Source of the DNA: an uncultured Bacilli bacterium
GTDB lineage: Bacteria; Bacillota_I; Bacilli_A; RF39; UBA660
Assembly (NCBI GenBank): GCA_947627225.1
Contig: CANQVB010000005.1
Span: 1-39,409 of the forward strand
Direction: 5' to 3'
DNA: 39,409 nt
In this document: one piece after another, positions 9,436-18,272 of the stretch
Numbering within the stretch: position 1 is the stretch's first letter
Layout of the letters: every line of letters starts with the position of its first letter
The notes under the pieces: generated by a model
What the model was told of the DNA's origin: nothing
The model's input: only the letters and a program-made list of their open reading frames with translations
Database searches by the model: none
Made by a program: the position numbers and the translations under genes

Positions 9436-9540
9436 TGTGGAAAACAAAAAAAATTACACAACATTTTCCACACTGCAAAAACGTGATATACTATTAAAAA
9501 CAAAGAAATTACCATTTATTCACAGTTTCCACTGTAATAA
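9436..9540. other. Second DnaA-box-like cluster (dnaA-dnaN intergene)
   Basis: TGTGGAAAA 9436-9444, TTTTCCACA 9464-9472, TTATTCACA 9516-9524 (exact match to TTATNCACA), followed by an AT-rich tract. Confidence 0.75.
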
Positions 9541-9583
9541 AAAGAATAAACTATAAATATAAAAAAGAAAGAAGAGTGAAATT

Positions 9584-10711
9584 ATGAAATTTACAATTCA
9601 AAAAGAATTATTACAAGAAGCATTAGGAAAGGTAGCAAGAGCAATTTCTACAAAGAATCTTATTCCTGTTTTGGCAGGCATTCGGTTTGAACTTACGAAA
9701 AAAAGACTTACTTTAACAGCAAGTGATAATGATATTACAATCCAAACTTATATTGCTTGTGATGATTCCAAAAAAATAGATATAGAAGAAGAAGGAAAAA
9801 TTATTATTCAGGGAAAATATGTTCTTGATATCGTAAGAAAATTACCGGATAAATACATTCATTTTGAAGTAGTGGATGAACTTAAGGTAAGAATCTATAC
9901 AGAAAATAGTGAATTTTATTTAAATGGAATTAACGAAAGTGAATATCCTTCTATAGAACTCTCATCGAGTAAAAAATCGATTTCCATTCCTGCTGAAGAT
10001 TTGAAAAAATTAGTGGTAGAAACCGCTTTTGCAACTTCTTTAGATGAAACCAAACCTGTTTTGACAGGAATTAACTTCAAAATTTCAGGAAATATTATGG
10101 AGTGCAGCGCGACAGATTCTTATCGTTTAGCAAGAAAAATTATTCTATTAAAAACACCTGTTGAAGAAAATTATAACCTTGTAATTCCAAGTAGAAATCT
10201 GATTGAATTTACAAAAATACTTTCTTCCGAAAGTGAAGTTGTAGAATTACATATCTTTAATAATAAAATTTTATTTAAAATCGAAAATCTTTGTTTTGAA
10301 TCTCGATTAATCAACGGTACTTACCCAAATACCAGTAACCTTTTACCTACGGAAACAGAAGTAAAATTACATTTAAATATTCAAGATTTCTTTGGTGTTA
10401 TTGATCGTGCCAGTATTCTAACGAGTGATAAAGATAAAAATATAGTAACACTTGAAACAGAAGGAGACATCCTTACGATTAAATCCTCTTCTTTAGAAAT
10501 CGGAAAAGTAGAAGAGAAAATGAAAATTACAAAAGACAAAAAACAAGATATTAAAATATCTTTTAGTGCAAAATACATGATGGATGCGCTCAAAGCATTT
10601 TCTTCAGAAACTGTAGATTTAAATTTTGTAGGAGAAATAAAACCAATTGTTTTAAAAACGGAGGAAGATGATAGTTTAACACAATTGGTCTTGCCAATTC
10701 GAACCTATTAA
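9584..10711 (+). CDS. dnaN: DNA polymerase III subunit beta (sliding clamp)
   Basis: MKFTIQKELLQEALGKVARAIS...LVLPIRTY. Confidence 0.98.
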   Translation: MKFTIQKELLQEALGKVARAISTKNLIPVLAGIRFELTKKRLTLTASDNDITIQTYIACDDSKKIDIEEEGKIIIQGKYVLDIVRKLPDKYIHFEVVDELKVRIYTENSEFYLNGINESEYPSIELSSSKKSISIPAEDLKKLVVETAFATSLDETKPVLTGINFKISGNIMECSATDSYRLARKIILLKTPVEENYNLVIPSRNLIEFTKILSSESEVVELHIFNNKILFKIENLCFESRLINGTYPNTSNLLPTETEVKLHLNIQDFFGVIDRASILTSDKDKNIVTLETEGDILTIKSSSLEIGKVEEKMKITKDKKQDIKISFSAKYMMDALKAFSSETVDLNFVGEIKPIVLKTEEDDSLTQLVLPIRTY

Positions 10712-10742
10712 AGAAGAAAAACGACATTTTTCTTCTTTTTTT
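10711..10742 (+). terminator. dnaN terminator, 11-bp perfect AT-rich stem aagaagaaaaa-cgaca-tttttcttctt plus T-run
   Basis: Direct reading immediately after the dnaN stop. Confidence 0.65.
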
Positions 10743-10838
10743 TAAGAAAAAGACAAAATTCGTAGTTTTTCGACAGTATAATATAGTAGACTGAAATTGA
10801 AAGACACGCGATAGTCTTTCAAAAAGGGGGAAAAAGAA

Positions 10839-11306
10839 ATGCAAACAGAAGTTTATGAAATTCATGAAGGGACTTATGCAGTATGTTCCAAAAGTCCATA
10901 TGATTCTATGATTTTAGAAGAGGATGGAAGTTACGAAGTGCACGATAATACTTCACATATTATTGATTATGGGTGTAATTTTTTTGGGAGTACATATCAA
11001 GGAAGAAGAGAAGGGGCAATCCACATTTTGAATAGTAGGTATAAAGTTCCTATCGTAATCGAAGATAGTAAAAATATGATTTTCTTTCCAACAGGAGATA
11101 AGAAAGATCAAAAGTGTTGTTGGATAGCACTGAACAAGATTAAAAGTTATATCCCACAAGGTAAAAAAACAAAAGTATACTTTCAAAATGGAGAATCCTA
11201 TATATTTGATATATCCTTTCATTCCTTTCAAAATCAAGTTTTAAGGGCAAGTAGGCTAGATTCAATTCTGTTAAATCGAAAAAATAAAAAAACAGCGGAA
11301 AAATAG
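10839..11306 (+). CDS. comK: ComK-family competence transcription factor homolog (155 aa)
   Basis: CNFFGSTYQGRREGA...KVPIVIEDSKNMIFFPT...CCWIALNKIK...VYFQNGESYIFDISFHSFQNQVLRASRLD aligns by eye with B. subtilis ComK (CRFFGSSYAGRKAG...HKPPIMVDPSNQIFLFPT...CGWISHVHVK...VTFSNGKTMELPISYNSFENQVYRTAWL). Confidence 0.88.
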   Translation: MQTEVYEIHEGTYAVCSKSPYDSMILEEDGSYEVHDNTSHIIDYGCNFFGSTYQGRREGAIHILNSRYKVPIVIEDSKNMIFFPTGDKKDQKCCWIALNKIKSYIPQGKKTKVYFQNGESYIFDISFHSFQNQVLRASRLDSILLNRKNKKTAEK

Positions 11307-11316
11307 CTGTTTTTTC
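11288..11316 (+). terminator. Terminator overlapping the comK stop (aaaaacagc...gctgttttttc)
   Basis: Stem plus U-tract. Confidence 0.65.
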
Positions 11317-11411
11317 TTCTTTATCGCCAATTTTATGATATAATATAGTTACGTGTATGGGAATACATAAAGAGGGTCAAGGTGATTCAATGAGGATAAA
11401 AAGCAACAAAA

Positions 11412-12518
11412 ATGAGAATTAAACGTTTATCTTTAACACAATTTCGAAATTATAAACGTCTTCAACTTGATTTTTCAGAATCACTCAATATCATCATTGG
11501 TGAAAATGCAGTAGGGAAAACTAATATTCTTGAAGCTATTGAAGTATTAGCTCTTACGAAAAGTCACAGGACAAACGATAAAAATTTAATTTTAGAAAAT
11601 AAATCTCTTGCGAGAATAAAAGGTGTTGTCGTGGTTGATAAAATCGTACGAAATTTAGAAATAGAACTTCAAGAGGATAGCAAAAAAATTAAAATAAACA
11701 GTACAGCGATTGCTAAATTAAGTGATTATATTGCTTCGTTAAACGTTATTGTATTTTCTCCAGATGATATTGAAATTATAAAAGGCTCTCCTAGTATTCG
11801 AAGAAATTTATTAAATGTAGAACTTTCTCAAATTTCAAAACAATATTTAGTTGTCTACAATCAATTTAATAAACTTCTAAAAACACGAAATGAATATCTG
11901 AAAATTTTATACACGAATCATTTGGCAGATCAAGATTATTTTCAAATTTTAACTGAGAAGATGATTGAAAAAGAAATTTTGATTTATACAATGAGAAAGC
12001 AGTATATTGATAAGATTAACGAATCTATCGCTCCAATCTTTCAAGATATTCATAGCGATTTTTCACTTCAAATTCATTATGAACCAAGCGTTGTTTTTTC
12101 TTCTTATGAAGAAGATGTAATGAAAGAAGAATTAAAAAAAGTGTATCAAAAGAACCAGCAAAAAGAACAGAGTTATGGAATGACTTTATATGGACCTCAT
12201 CGGGATGATTTTTCTATGTATTTGGATGAAAAAAATCTTAAAATTTATGGTTCACAAGGACAACAAAAAGCAGCCATTCTTGCGTATAAGCTTGCTTGTA
12301 TTCCTATTTTTTTAGAAAAAACAGGCACCAAACCCGTTCTTCTTTTGGATGATGTTTTTAGTGAACTTGATGTGAAAAAGCAAAATAAATTGTTAAAATA
12401 TATAGGAAAAGATATTCAAAGTATCTTAACAACCACTGATGTGAAGCAGATTCGAAAAAGTCTATTAGAACAAGCAACGATTTTTCAAGTTGCATCAGGT
12501 ACAGTAGAAAGGAAATGA
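11412..12518 (+). CDS. recF: DNA replication/repair protein RecF
   Basis: [17 protein letters not shown]...[14 protein letters not shown]...[17 protein letters not shown]...[11 protein letters not shown]. Confidence 0.97.
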   Translation: MRIKRLSLTQFRNYKRLQLDFSESLNIIIGENAVGKTNILEAIEVLALTKSHRTNDKNLILENKSLARIKGVVVVDKIVRNLEIELQEDSKKIKINSTAIAKLSDYIASLNVIVFSPDDIEIIKGSPSIRRNLLNVELSQISKQYLVVYNQFNKLLKTRNEYLKILYTNHLADQDYFQILTEKMIEKEILIYTMRKQYIDKINESIAPIFQDIHSDFSLQIHYEPSVVFSSYEEDVMKEELKKVYQKNQQKEQSYGMTLYGPHRDDFSMYLDEKNLKIYGSQGQQKAAILAYKLACIPIFLEKTGTKPVLLLDDVFSELDVKKQNKLLKYIGKDIQSILTTTDVKQIRKSLLEQATIFQVASGTVERK

Positions 12519-12522
12519 TAAT

Positions 12523-14448
12523 ATGGACGAAAAAGTACAAGCAAATTATGATTCATCTTCCATTCAAGTATTGGAAGGATTAGAGGCAGTTCGTAAAAGA
12601 CCTGGAATGTATATTGGTACAACAAGTTCTCGAGGTCTTCATCATTTAGTATGGGAAATTGTCGATAATGCTATCGATGAAGCCCTTGCAGGATATTGCT
12701 CTCATATAGAAGTGACTATTGGGAAAGACAATACCATTACCGTAAAAGACGATGGACGTGGAATTCCTGTGGATATTCATCCAAAAACTGGATTGAGTAC
12801 AGTGGAAACAGTCTATACCGTTTTACATGCCGGTGGAAAATTTGGTGGGGGAGGATACAAAGTATCCGGTGGACTTCATGGTGTTGGAGCATCTGTTGTC
12901 AATGCTTTAAGTGTATGGCTTGAAGTAAAAGTATATAAGGATGGACATGTGTACTATCAAAAATACGTAAATGGAGGACATCCACAAGAACCACTTCGTA
13001 TGATTGAAGATTGTGATATAGATAGAACCGGAACGACAGTTACCTTTTTACCTGATCCTGAAATCTTTACGGAAACGACAGTATTCGATTACGAAATTTT
13101 AAAGAATCGTTTGCGGGAACTTGCTTTTTTAAATCGTGGTCTTCGTATTACTCTTTATGATGACAGGGAAGCAGATAAAAAAGATTCCTTCTATTATGAA
13201 GGCGGAATTACTGAGTATGTTGCTTTGTTAAACAAGAATAAAAACCCAATTCATAGTACCATTATTGATGTTTCAGGTGAAGAAAACGATATTATGGTCG
13301 AAGTAGCACTGCAATATAATGAAACGTATAACTCTGGTATTTATTCTTTTGTCAATAATATTACAACTCCTGAAGGTGGAACGCATGAAGATGGAGTAAA
13401 AATGGCACTTACGCGTATTTTAAATAAATATGCACAGAGTAGTGGAATGCTCAAAAACAATGATACTTCACTCATGGGAGAAGATGTGAAAGAAGGACTT
13501 ACGATGATTGTTTCCATCAAACATCCAAATCCCCAGTTTGAAGGACAAACCAAAACGAAACTAGGAAATAGTGAAGTAAGAGGAATTGCCAATCATATTT
13601 TTGCGGAAGCATTTGAACGATTCTTGATGGAGCATCCAGAAGAAGCAAGAGTAATCGTAGAAAAAGCCATGACAGCATCAAGAGCACGGGTTGCTGCAAA
13701 AAAAGCAAGAGAATTAACACGTCGTAAGGGAGATCTTGACATTACAAACTTCTATGGAAAACTTTCGGATTGCAAAAGTAAAGATGCTTCTGTGAGTGAA
13801 ATCTTTTTAGTGGAGGGGGACTCTGCAGGAGGATCTGCCATTAAAGGTAGAGATAGTGTAACACAAGCGATTCTTCCATTACGTGGTAAAATTTTAAATG
13901 TGGAAAAAGCTCGTCTTGATCGTGCACTTTCTAACGAAGAAATTCGTACAATCATTACAGCCTTTGGGACAGGAATTGGTGAAGAATTTGACCTTTCTAA
14001 ATTAAGATATAATAAAATTATCATCATGACCGATGCCGATGTTGATGGATCTCACATTCGTGTGTTGTTACTGACTTTATTTTATCGCTTCTTTAAACCT
14101 ATTGTAGAAGCGGGCCATGTATATGCTGCACAACCACCTCTTTTCGTCATCAAACATGGAAAGACAATCAAGTACGTTTTAAATGAACAAGAACGAGATG
14201 AATATTTAGCAAGTCTTGCTCCAAATACAAAATATGAGATTGCTCGTATGAAAGGTTTGGGAGAGATGGATGCTGAAGAATTAAATGAAACCACTATGGA
14301 TATCAATAAACGTGTCTTAAGACAAATTACCGTGGAAGATGCCATCGCAGCAGATGATGTTTTTTCAAAACTCATGGGAGAAGAAGTGGAACCACGACGT
14401 GAATTTATTGAAACCAATGCTACCTATGTAGAAAACTTGGATGTATAG
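12523..14448 (+). CDS. gyrB: DNA gyrase subunit B
   Basis: [16 protein letters not shown]...[10 protein letters not shown]...[21 protein letters not shown]...ENLDV. Confidence 0.99.
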   Translation: MDEKVQANYDSSSIQVLEGLEAVRKRPGMYIGTTSSRGLHHLVWEIVDNAIDEALAGYCSHIEVTIGKDNTITVKDDGRGIPVDIHPKTGLSTVETVYTVLHAGGKFGGGGYKVSGGLHGVGASVVNALSVWLEVKVYKDGHVYYQKYVNGGHPQEPLRMIEDCDIDRTGTTVTFLPDPEIFTETTVFDYEILKNRLRELAFLNRGLRITLYDDREADKKDSFYYEGGITEYVALLNKNKNPIHSTIIDVSGEENDIMVEVALQYNETYNSGIYSFVNNITTPEGGTHEDGVKMALTRILNKYAQSSGMLKNNDTSLMGEDVKEGLTMIVSIKHPNPQFEGQTKTKLGNSEVRGIANHIFAEAFERFLMEHPEEARVIVEKAMTASRARVAAKKARELTRRKGDLDITNFYGKLSDCKSKDASVSEIFLVEGDSAGGSAIKGRDSVTQAILPLRGKILNVEKARLDRALSNEEIRTIITAFGTGIGEEFDLSKLRYNKIIIMTDADVDGSHIRVLLLTLFYRFFKPIVEAGHVYAAQPPLFVIKHGKTIKYVLNEQERDEYLASLAPNTKYEIARMKGLGEMDAEELNETTMDINKRVLRQITVEDAIAADDVFSKLMGEEVEPRREFIETNATYVENLDV

Positions 14449-14457
14449 GAGGACAAC

Positions 14458-16929
14458 ATGGATCGATTAGAAAAAAATAGTATTGTAAAAGAAGTAAAAG
14501 ATTCTTTTTTGGAATATTCAATGAGTGTCATCGTAGCACGTGCTTTACCAGATTTAAGGGATGGATTAAAACCAGTTCATCGTAGAATTTTATATTCTAT
14601 GTATGAATCAGGATATACGCCTGACAAGCCTCATAAAAAAAGTGCCAAAACAGTAGGGGAGGTCATGGGAAATTACCATCCACATGGAGACTCCAGTATT
14701 TATGAAGCAATGGTTCGTATGGCACAGGATTTTTCCTACCGCTATATGTTAATTGATGGGCATGGAAACTTTGGTAATATTGAAGGATATGGCGCTGCCG
14801 CAATGCGTTATACAGAAGCCCGTCTTTCTAAAATTTCCTTAGAACTGCTTAGAAATATTAACAAAAATACAGTGAATTTTATTCCAAATTTTGACGAGAC
14901 AACAAAAGAACCAGAAGTGTTGCCATCACGCTTTCCCAATATTTTGGTCAATGGAACGACAGGAATTGCAGTTGGTATGGCAACGAATATTCCACCACAT
15001 AACTTAGGTGAAGTCATTGATGGATGTGTGGCTTATATTGACAACCCTACGATTGATACAGAAGGATTGATGCAATATATTAAAGGGCCTGATTTTCCAA
15101 CAGGTGCGACAATTCTAGGAAACAGTGGTATTAAGAAAGCCTACGAAACGGGTAGGGGAACAATCACGATCAGAAGCAAGGCACAAATAGAGGAAAAAAA
15201 TGGAAAACAGTATATTGTAATTGATGAAGTTCCTTATGGTGTGAATACGCAAGAGTTAAAAAATAAAGTTGCTGAACTTGTTCATAATAAAGTAATTGAA
15301 GGAATTGCTGATTATCATTCTGATTTAAAAGATGGTATTAAAATTACAATTACCTTAAAGAAAGATGCCAATGCGCAAGTAGTACTCAATAAACTATATA
15401 AGCATACAGCTTTCCAAACTACGTATGGTATTATTTTCTTGATGCTTGATCAAGGTGTTCCAAGAACATTAGGATTAAAGGATATTATTTCCAAATATAT
15501 TGATTATCAAAAAGAAGTGATTATTCGTAGAACCAAATTTGATTTGGAAAATGCGGAAAAGCGAGTTCATATTTTAGAAGGTTTAAAAATAGCCTTAGAT
15601 CATATTGATGAAGTGATTAAGCTAATTCGAGGTTCTGAATCCGACGAAGAAGCTCGCACAGGCCTTATGAATCAATTTAAATTGACTGAAGTACAAGCAA
15701 ATGCAATTCTTGAAATGAGACTTCGTCGTTTGACAGGACTTGAACGAGATAAAATTGAAAATGAATTAAATGACTTGTTAAAATTAATCGCTGAACTTAA
15801 GGATATTTTAAGTAGTGATGAGAAAGTATTGAAGGTAATTAAGGATGAACTTCTTGAAATCAAAGCAAAATATGCCGATGAAAGAAGAACAAATATCGAT
15901 ATGACAGCGATTGAATATATTGAGGATGAGTCATTAATTCCAGTAGAAGATATCGTTGTTACATTAACAAACAAAGGATATATCAAACGTTTACGCATTG
16001 ATACATATCGTTCTCAAAATCGTGGTGGTGTTGGAATCAAAGGCATGGCGACAAATGAGGAAGACTTTGTCGAACAAATTATTTCTATGAAAACGCATGA
16101 TTATGTCTTATTCTTCTCTAACAAAGGAAAGGTATACCGTTTGAAAGGTTATGAGATTCCAGAATATGGTCGCCAATCAAAAGGTTTACCAATAGTTAAT
16201 TTATTATCCTTAGATAAAGAGGAGAACATTAGTTCTATGATTGAATTAAATGCAGAAGATGAACCTAGCAAGTACTTACTGTTTGCCACGAAAAAAGGTT
16301 TAGTAAAACGTACGGAAATAGGAGAGTTTAACAATATTAGAAAATCTGGAAAAATTGCAATTATTTTGAAAGAAGAAGATGAACTAATAGCTGTTAGAAA
16401 GACAACAGGAAATGATGAAGTGGTTTTAGGTGCTACAAATGGTAGAATGGTACGGTTCCAAGAAAACGAGATTCGATCAATGGGACGCGGAACATCTGGT
16501 GTTAAAGGAATAGAATTAGAAGGAAGTCAAGTCATCGGGGCTGAAGTAATCAATTCTGGTGAAGAAATTTTGATTGTTACAGAAAAAGGATATGGAAAGA
16601 AAACAGCAATTGATGAATACAGATTAACACATCGTGGAAGTAAAGGTGTTAAAGCATTAAATATTACAGAGAAAAATGGAAATATGGTTGCTTTAAAATA
16701 TGTAAATCCTATATATATTGATAAGTTAGATATTATGATAATTACAGATAGTGGAATTATTATGAGAATGCCTTTATCACAGATTTCAACATTAAAAAGA
16801 GCTACACAGGGTACTCGTTTGATTCACTTAAAAGAGGAACAGAAAGTATCTACAGTAGATATTGTTGAAAAAGAAATAGAAGAAGAAAGTCAAGAGGACA
16901 AAGAAACCAGTCAAACAGAGGAAGTATAA
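14458..16929 (+). CDS. gyrA: DNA gyrase subunit A
   Basis: [26 protein letters not shown]...[10 protein letters not shown]...[10 protein letters not shown]. Confidence 0.99.
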   Translation: MDRLEKNSIVKEVKDSFLEYSMSVIVARALPDLRDGLKPVHRRILYSMYESGYTPDKPHKKSAKTVGEVMGNYHPHGDSSIYEAMVRMAQDFSYRYMLIDGHGNFGNIEGYGAAAMRYTEARLSKISLELLRNINKNTVNFIPNFDETTKEPEVLPSRFPNILVNGTTGIAVGMATNIPPHNLGEVIDGCVAYIDNPTIDTEGLMQYIKGPDFPTGATILGNSGIKKAYETGRGTITIRSKAQIEEKNGKQYIVIDEVPYGVNTQELKNKVAELVHNKVIEGIADYHSDLKDGIKITITLKKDANAQVVLNKLYKHTAFQTTYGIIFLMLDQGVPRTLGLKDIISKYIDYQKEVIIRRTKFDLENAEKRVHILEGLKIALDHIDEVIKLIRGSESDEEARTGLMNQFKLTEVQANAILEMRLRRLTGLERDKIENELNDLLKLIAELKDILSSDEKVLKVIKDELLEIKAKYADERRTNIDMTAIEYIEDESLIPVEDIVVTLTNKGYIKRLRIDTYRSQNRGGVGIKGMATNEEDFVEQIISMKTHDYVLFFSNKGKVYRLKGYEIPEYGRQSKGLPIVNLLSLDKEENISSMIELNAEDEPSKYLLFATKKGLVKRTEIGEFNNIRKSGKIAIILKEEDELIAVRKTTGNDEVVLGATNGRMVRFQENEIRSMGRGTSGVKGIELEGSQVIGAEVINSGEEILIVTEKGYGKKTAIDEYRLTHRGSKGVKALNITEKNGNMVALKYVNPIYIDKLDIMIITDSGIIMRMPLSQISTLKRATQGTRLIHLKEEQKVSTVDIVEKEIEEESQEDKETSQTEEV

Positions 16930-16997
16930 TAAAACTTTCTCTTTTTTATTAAAAAAATTTAAAACATTTTCTGAGTAATAAGTAAAAGAAGAAAAAA

Positions 16998-17011
16998 GTT
17001 CCACGTGGAAC
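16998..17011. promoter_or_regulatory. parS: parS-like ParB site 1 GTTCCACGTGGAAC
   Basis: 14-bp perfect palindrome matching the bacterial parS core (TGTTNCACGTGNAACA type). Confidence 0.85.
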
Positions 17012-17059
17012 ATTAAAGAAAACTCAAAATTATTTCCCAAAAAGTAAAAAAATAGCCAA

Positions 17060-17083
17060 AAATTATTTCCCGGGAAATAATTT
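17060..17083. promoter_or_regulatory. NBS: Noc-binding-site-like palindrome 1 AAATTATTTCCCGGGAAATAATTT
   Basis: 24-bp perfect palindrome containing ATTTCCCGGGAAAT, the published B. subtilis Noc site core. Confidence 0.85.
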
Positions 17084-17229
17084 GAAGTAATTTCGGTAAA
17101 ATAAACAAGAAAAATATAAAAAGCCAAACAAATTGTTTTCTGCGAAAAAATAAAGAAAATAATAAATAATATTAGGAATAAAAAGAATAATTAGAAAAAG
17201 ATAATAGAAAAATAAAGAACAAAGACAAA

Positions 17230-17243
17230 GTTCCACGTGGAAC
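17230..17243. promoter_or_regulatory. parS: parS-like ParB site 2 GTTCCACGTGGAAC
   Basis: Perfect palindrome. Confidence 0.85.
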
Positions 17244-17291
17244 GTTAAAGAAAATTCAAAATTATTTCCCAAAAAGTAAAAAAATAGCCAA

Positions 17292-17315
17292 AAATTATTT
17301 CCCGGGAAATAATTT
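17292..17315. promoter_or_regulatory. NBS: Noc-binding-site-like palindrome 2
   Basis: 24-bp perfect palindrome identical to site 1. Confidence 0.85.
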
Positions 17316-17461
17316 GAAGTAATTTCGGTAAAATAAACAAGAAAAATATAAAAAGCCAAACAAATTGTTTTCTGCGAAAAAATAAAGAAAATAATAAATA
17401 ATATTAGGAATAAAAAGAATAATTAGAAAAAGATAATAGAAAAATAAAGAACAAAGACAAA

Positions 17462-17475
17462 GTTCCACGTGGAAC
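17462..17475. promoter_or_regulatory. parS: parS-like ParB site 3 GTTCCACGTGGAAC
   Basis: Perfect palindrome. Confidence 0.85.
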
Positions 17476-17490
17476 ATTAAAGAAAATTCA

Positions 17491-17514
17491 AAATTATTTT
17501 CCGGGAAATAATTT
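17491..17514. promoter_or_regulatory. NBS: Imperfect Noc-site-like palindrome AAATTATTTTCCGGGAAATAATTT
   Basis: One mismatch from the perfect 24-bp palindrome. Confidence 0.7.
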
Positions 17515-17535
17515 TTTTCCAAAAAACACATCCCC

Positions 17536-17559
17536 AAATTATTTCCCGGGAAATAATTT
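17536..17559. promoter_or_regulatory. NBS: Noc-binding-site-like palindrome AAATTATTTCCCGGGAAATAATTT
   Basis: Perfect 24-bp palindrome. Confidence 0.85.
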
Positions 17560-17638
17560 TAATAAAATTTTAATACAATAAAGTGGATTATAATCAAAAA
17601 GTATTAATATAGAAGAACAAAAAAATCTATGGAAATAC

Positions 17639-17667
17639 TTTACAAAATTAAAAAAAGGAAATAGAAT
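17639..17667 (+). promoter_or_regulatory. Sigma-A-type promoter for SRP RNA: TTTACA-17 bp-TAGAAT
   Basis: -35 at 17639-17644, -10 at 17662-17667, RNA start expected near 17674. Confidence 0.65.
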
Positions 17668-17673
17668 TGAATA

Positions 17674-17752
17674 CGTGCAATAAGTATTTTTAGAACCAGG
17701 TCAGAATCGGAAGATAGCAGCCTTAATAAAATTACTTATGTGCACTTTTTTT
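17674..17752 (+). ncRNA. ffs: Signal recognition particle RNA (small 4.5S-like type) with U-run terminator
   Basis: Core ACCAGGTCAGAATCGGAAGATAGCAGCC (GGAA tetraloop, compare E. coli ACCAGGUCAGGUCCGGAAGGAAGCAGCC); closing stem gtgca-ataagta/tacttat-gtgcac; ttttttt tail. Confidence 0.9.
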
Positions 17753-17763
17753 AATAGGTGATT

Positions 17764-18210
17764 ATGTTGAAAGAAAAATATATGAATATTGCTGTAAAAG
17801 AAGCAAAAAAAGCACTTAAAAATGGTGAAGTTCCAATCGGAGCCATAATTGTTCATAATGACAAAATTATTGCAAAGGCCTATAATCGAAAAGAAAAAAG
17901 GAAAAACGTGTTAGAACATGCAGAAATCAGAGCAATTTTAAAAGCTTCCAAAAAATTAAAAAATTGGAGATTAAATGATTGTGAAATGTACGTGACTTTG
18001 TTTCCTTGTCCTATGTGTGCCAGTGCTATTCAACAGGCTCGCATTAGAAGTGTCAATTATGCTGTTGATACTTTAGATGAGCAATCGCTACAAATAACGA
18101 ATCAAATTTTACAACCCTCTAAAAACAATGTAGGGGTTCATGAAATTACTAAAATTGAAAATATGGAAGCTAAGAAATTATTACAAAATTTTTTTAAAAA
18201 AAAGCGCTAA
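17764..18210 (+). CDS. tadA: tRNA-specific adenosine deaminase TadA
   Basis: GEVPIGAIIVHNDKIIAKAYN...HAEIRAI...FPCPMCASAIQQARI; ATG after aggtg RBS. Confidence 0.93.
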   Translation: MLKEKYMNIAVKEAKKALKNGEVPIGAIIVHNDKIIAKAYNRKEKRKNVLEHAEIRAILKASKKLKNWRLNDCEMYVTLFPCPMCASAIQQARIRSVNYAVDTLDEQSLQITNQILQPSKNNVGVHEITKIENMEAKKLLQNFFKKKR

Positions 18211-18272
18211 AACAATGATTTTGCGTTTTTCACTTTCTTAATTATGCTATAATATTACTAGGAGTGATTGAA

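Larger units (their letters stand above)
16998..17475. repeat. Tandem direct repeat, 232-bp period, about 2 full copies plus a partial third
   Basis: parS-like cores at 16998, 17230 and 17462 (exactly 232 bp apart); intervening sequence nearly identical. Confidence 0.95.

Noticed and set aside
10718-10730. AAAA-CGACA-TTTT upstream of comK, an exact ComK AT-box (AAAAN5TTTT) suggesting autoregulation
   Set aside because: It is the centre of an 11-bp AT-rich stem plus U-run that reads as the dnaN terminator, and no properly spaced second AT-box was found; not claimed without binding data.
11391-11423. Short upstream [13 protein letters not shown] overlapping the recF start as a regulatory leader peptide
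   Set aside because: Ten codons starting just before recF and resembling its first codons; may be a recF start duplication, but there is no evidence of translation.
16828-17537. Three overlapping minus-strand ORFs (MAFYIFLVYFTEITSNYFPGNNFW...) in the gyrA-tadA gap
   Set aside because: They are translations of the A-rich parS/NBS tandem repeat, low-complexity F/Y/L-rich, antisense, without a credible RBS; the repeats explain them.
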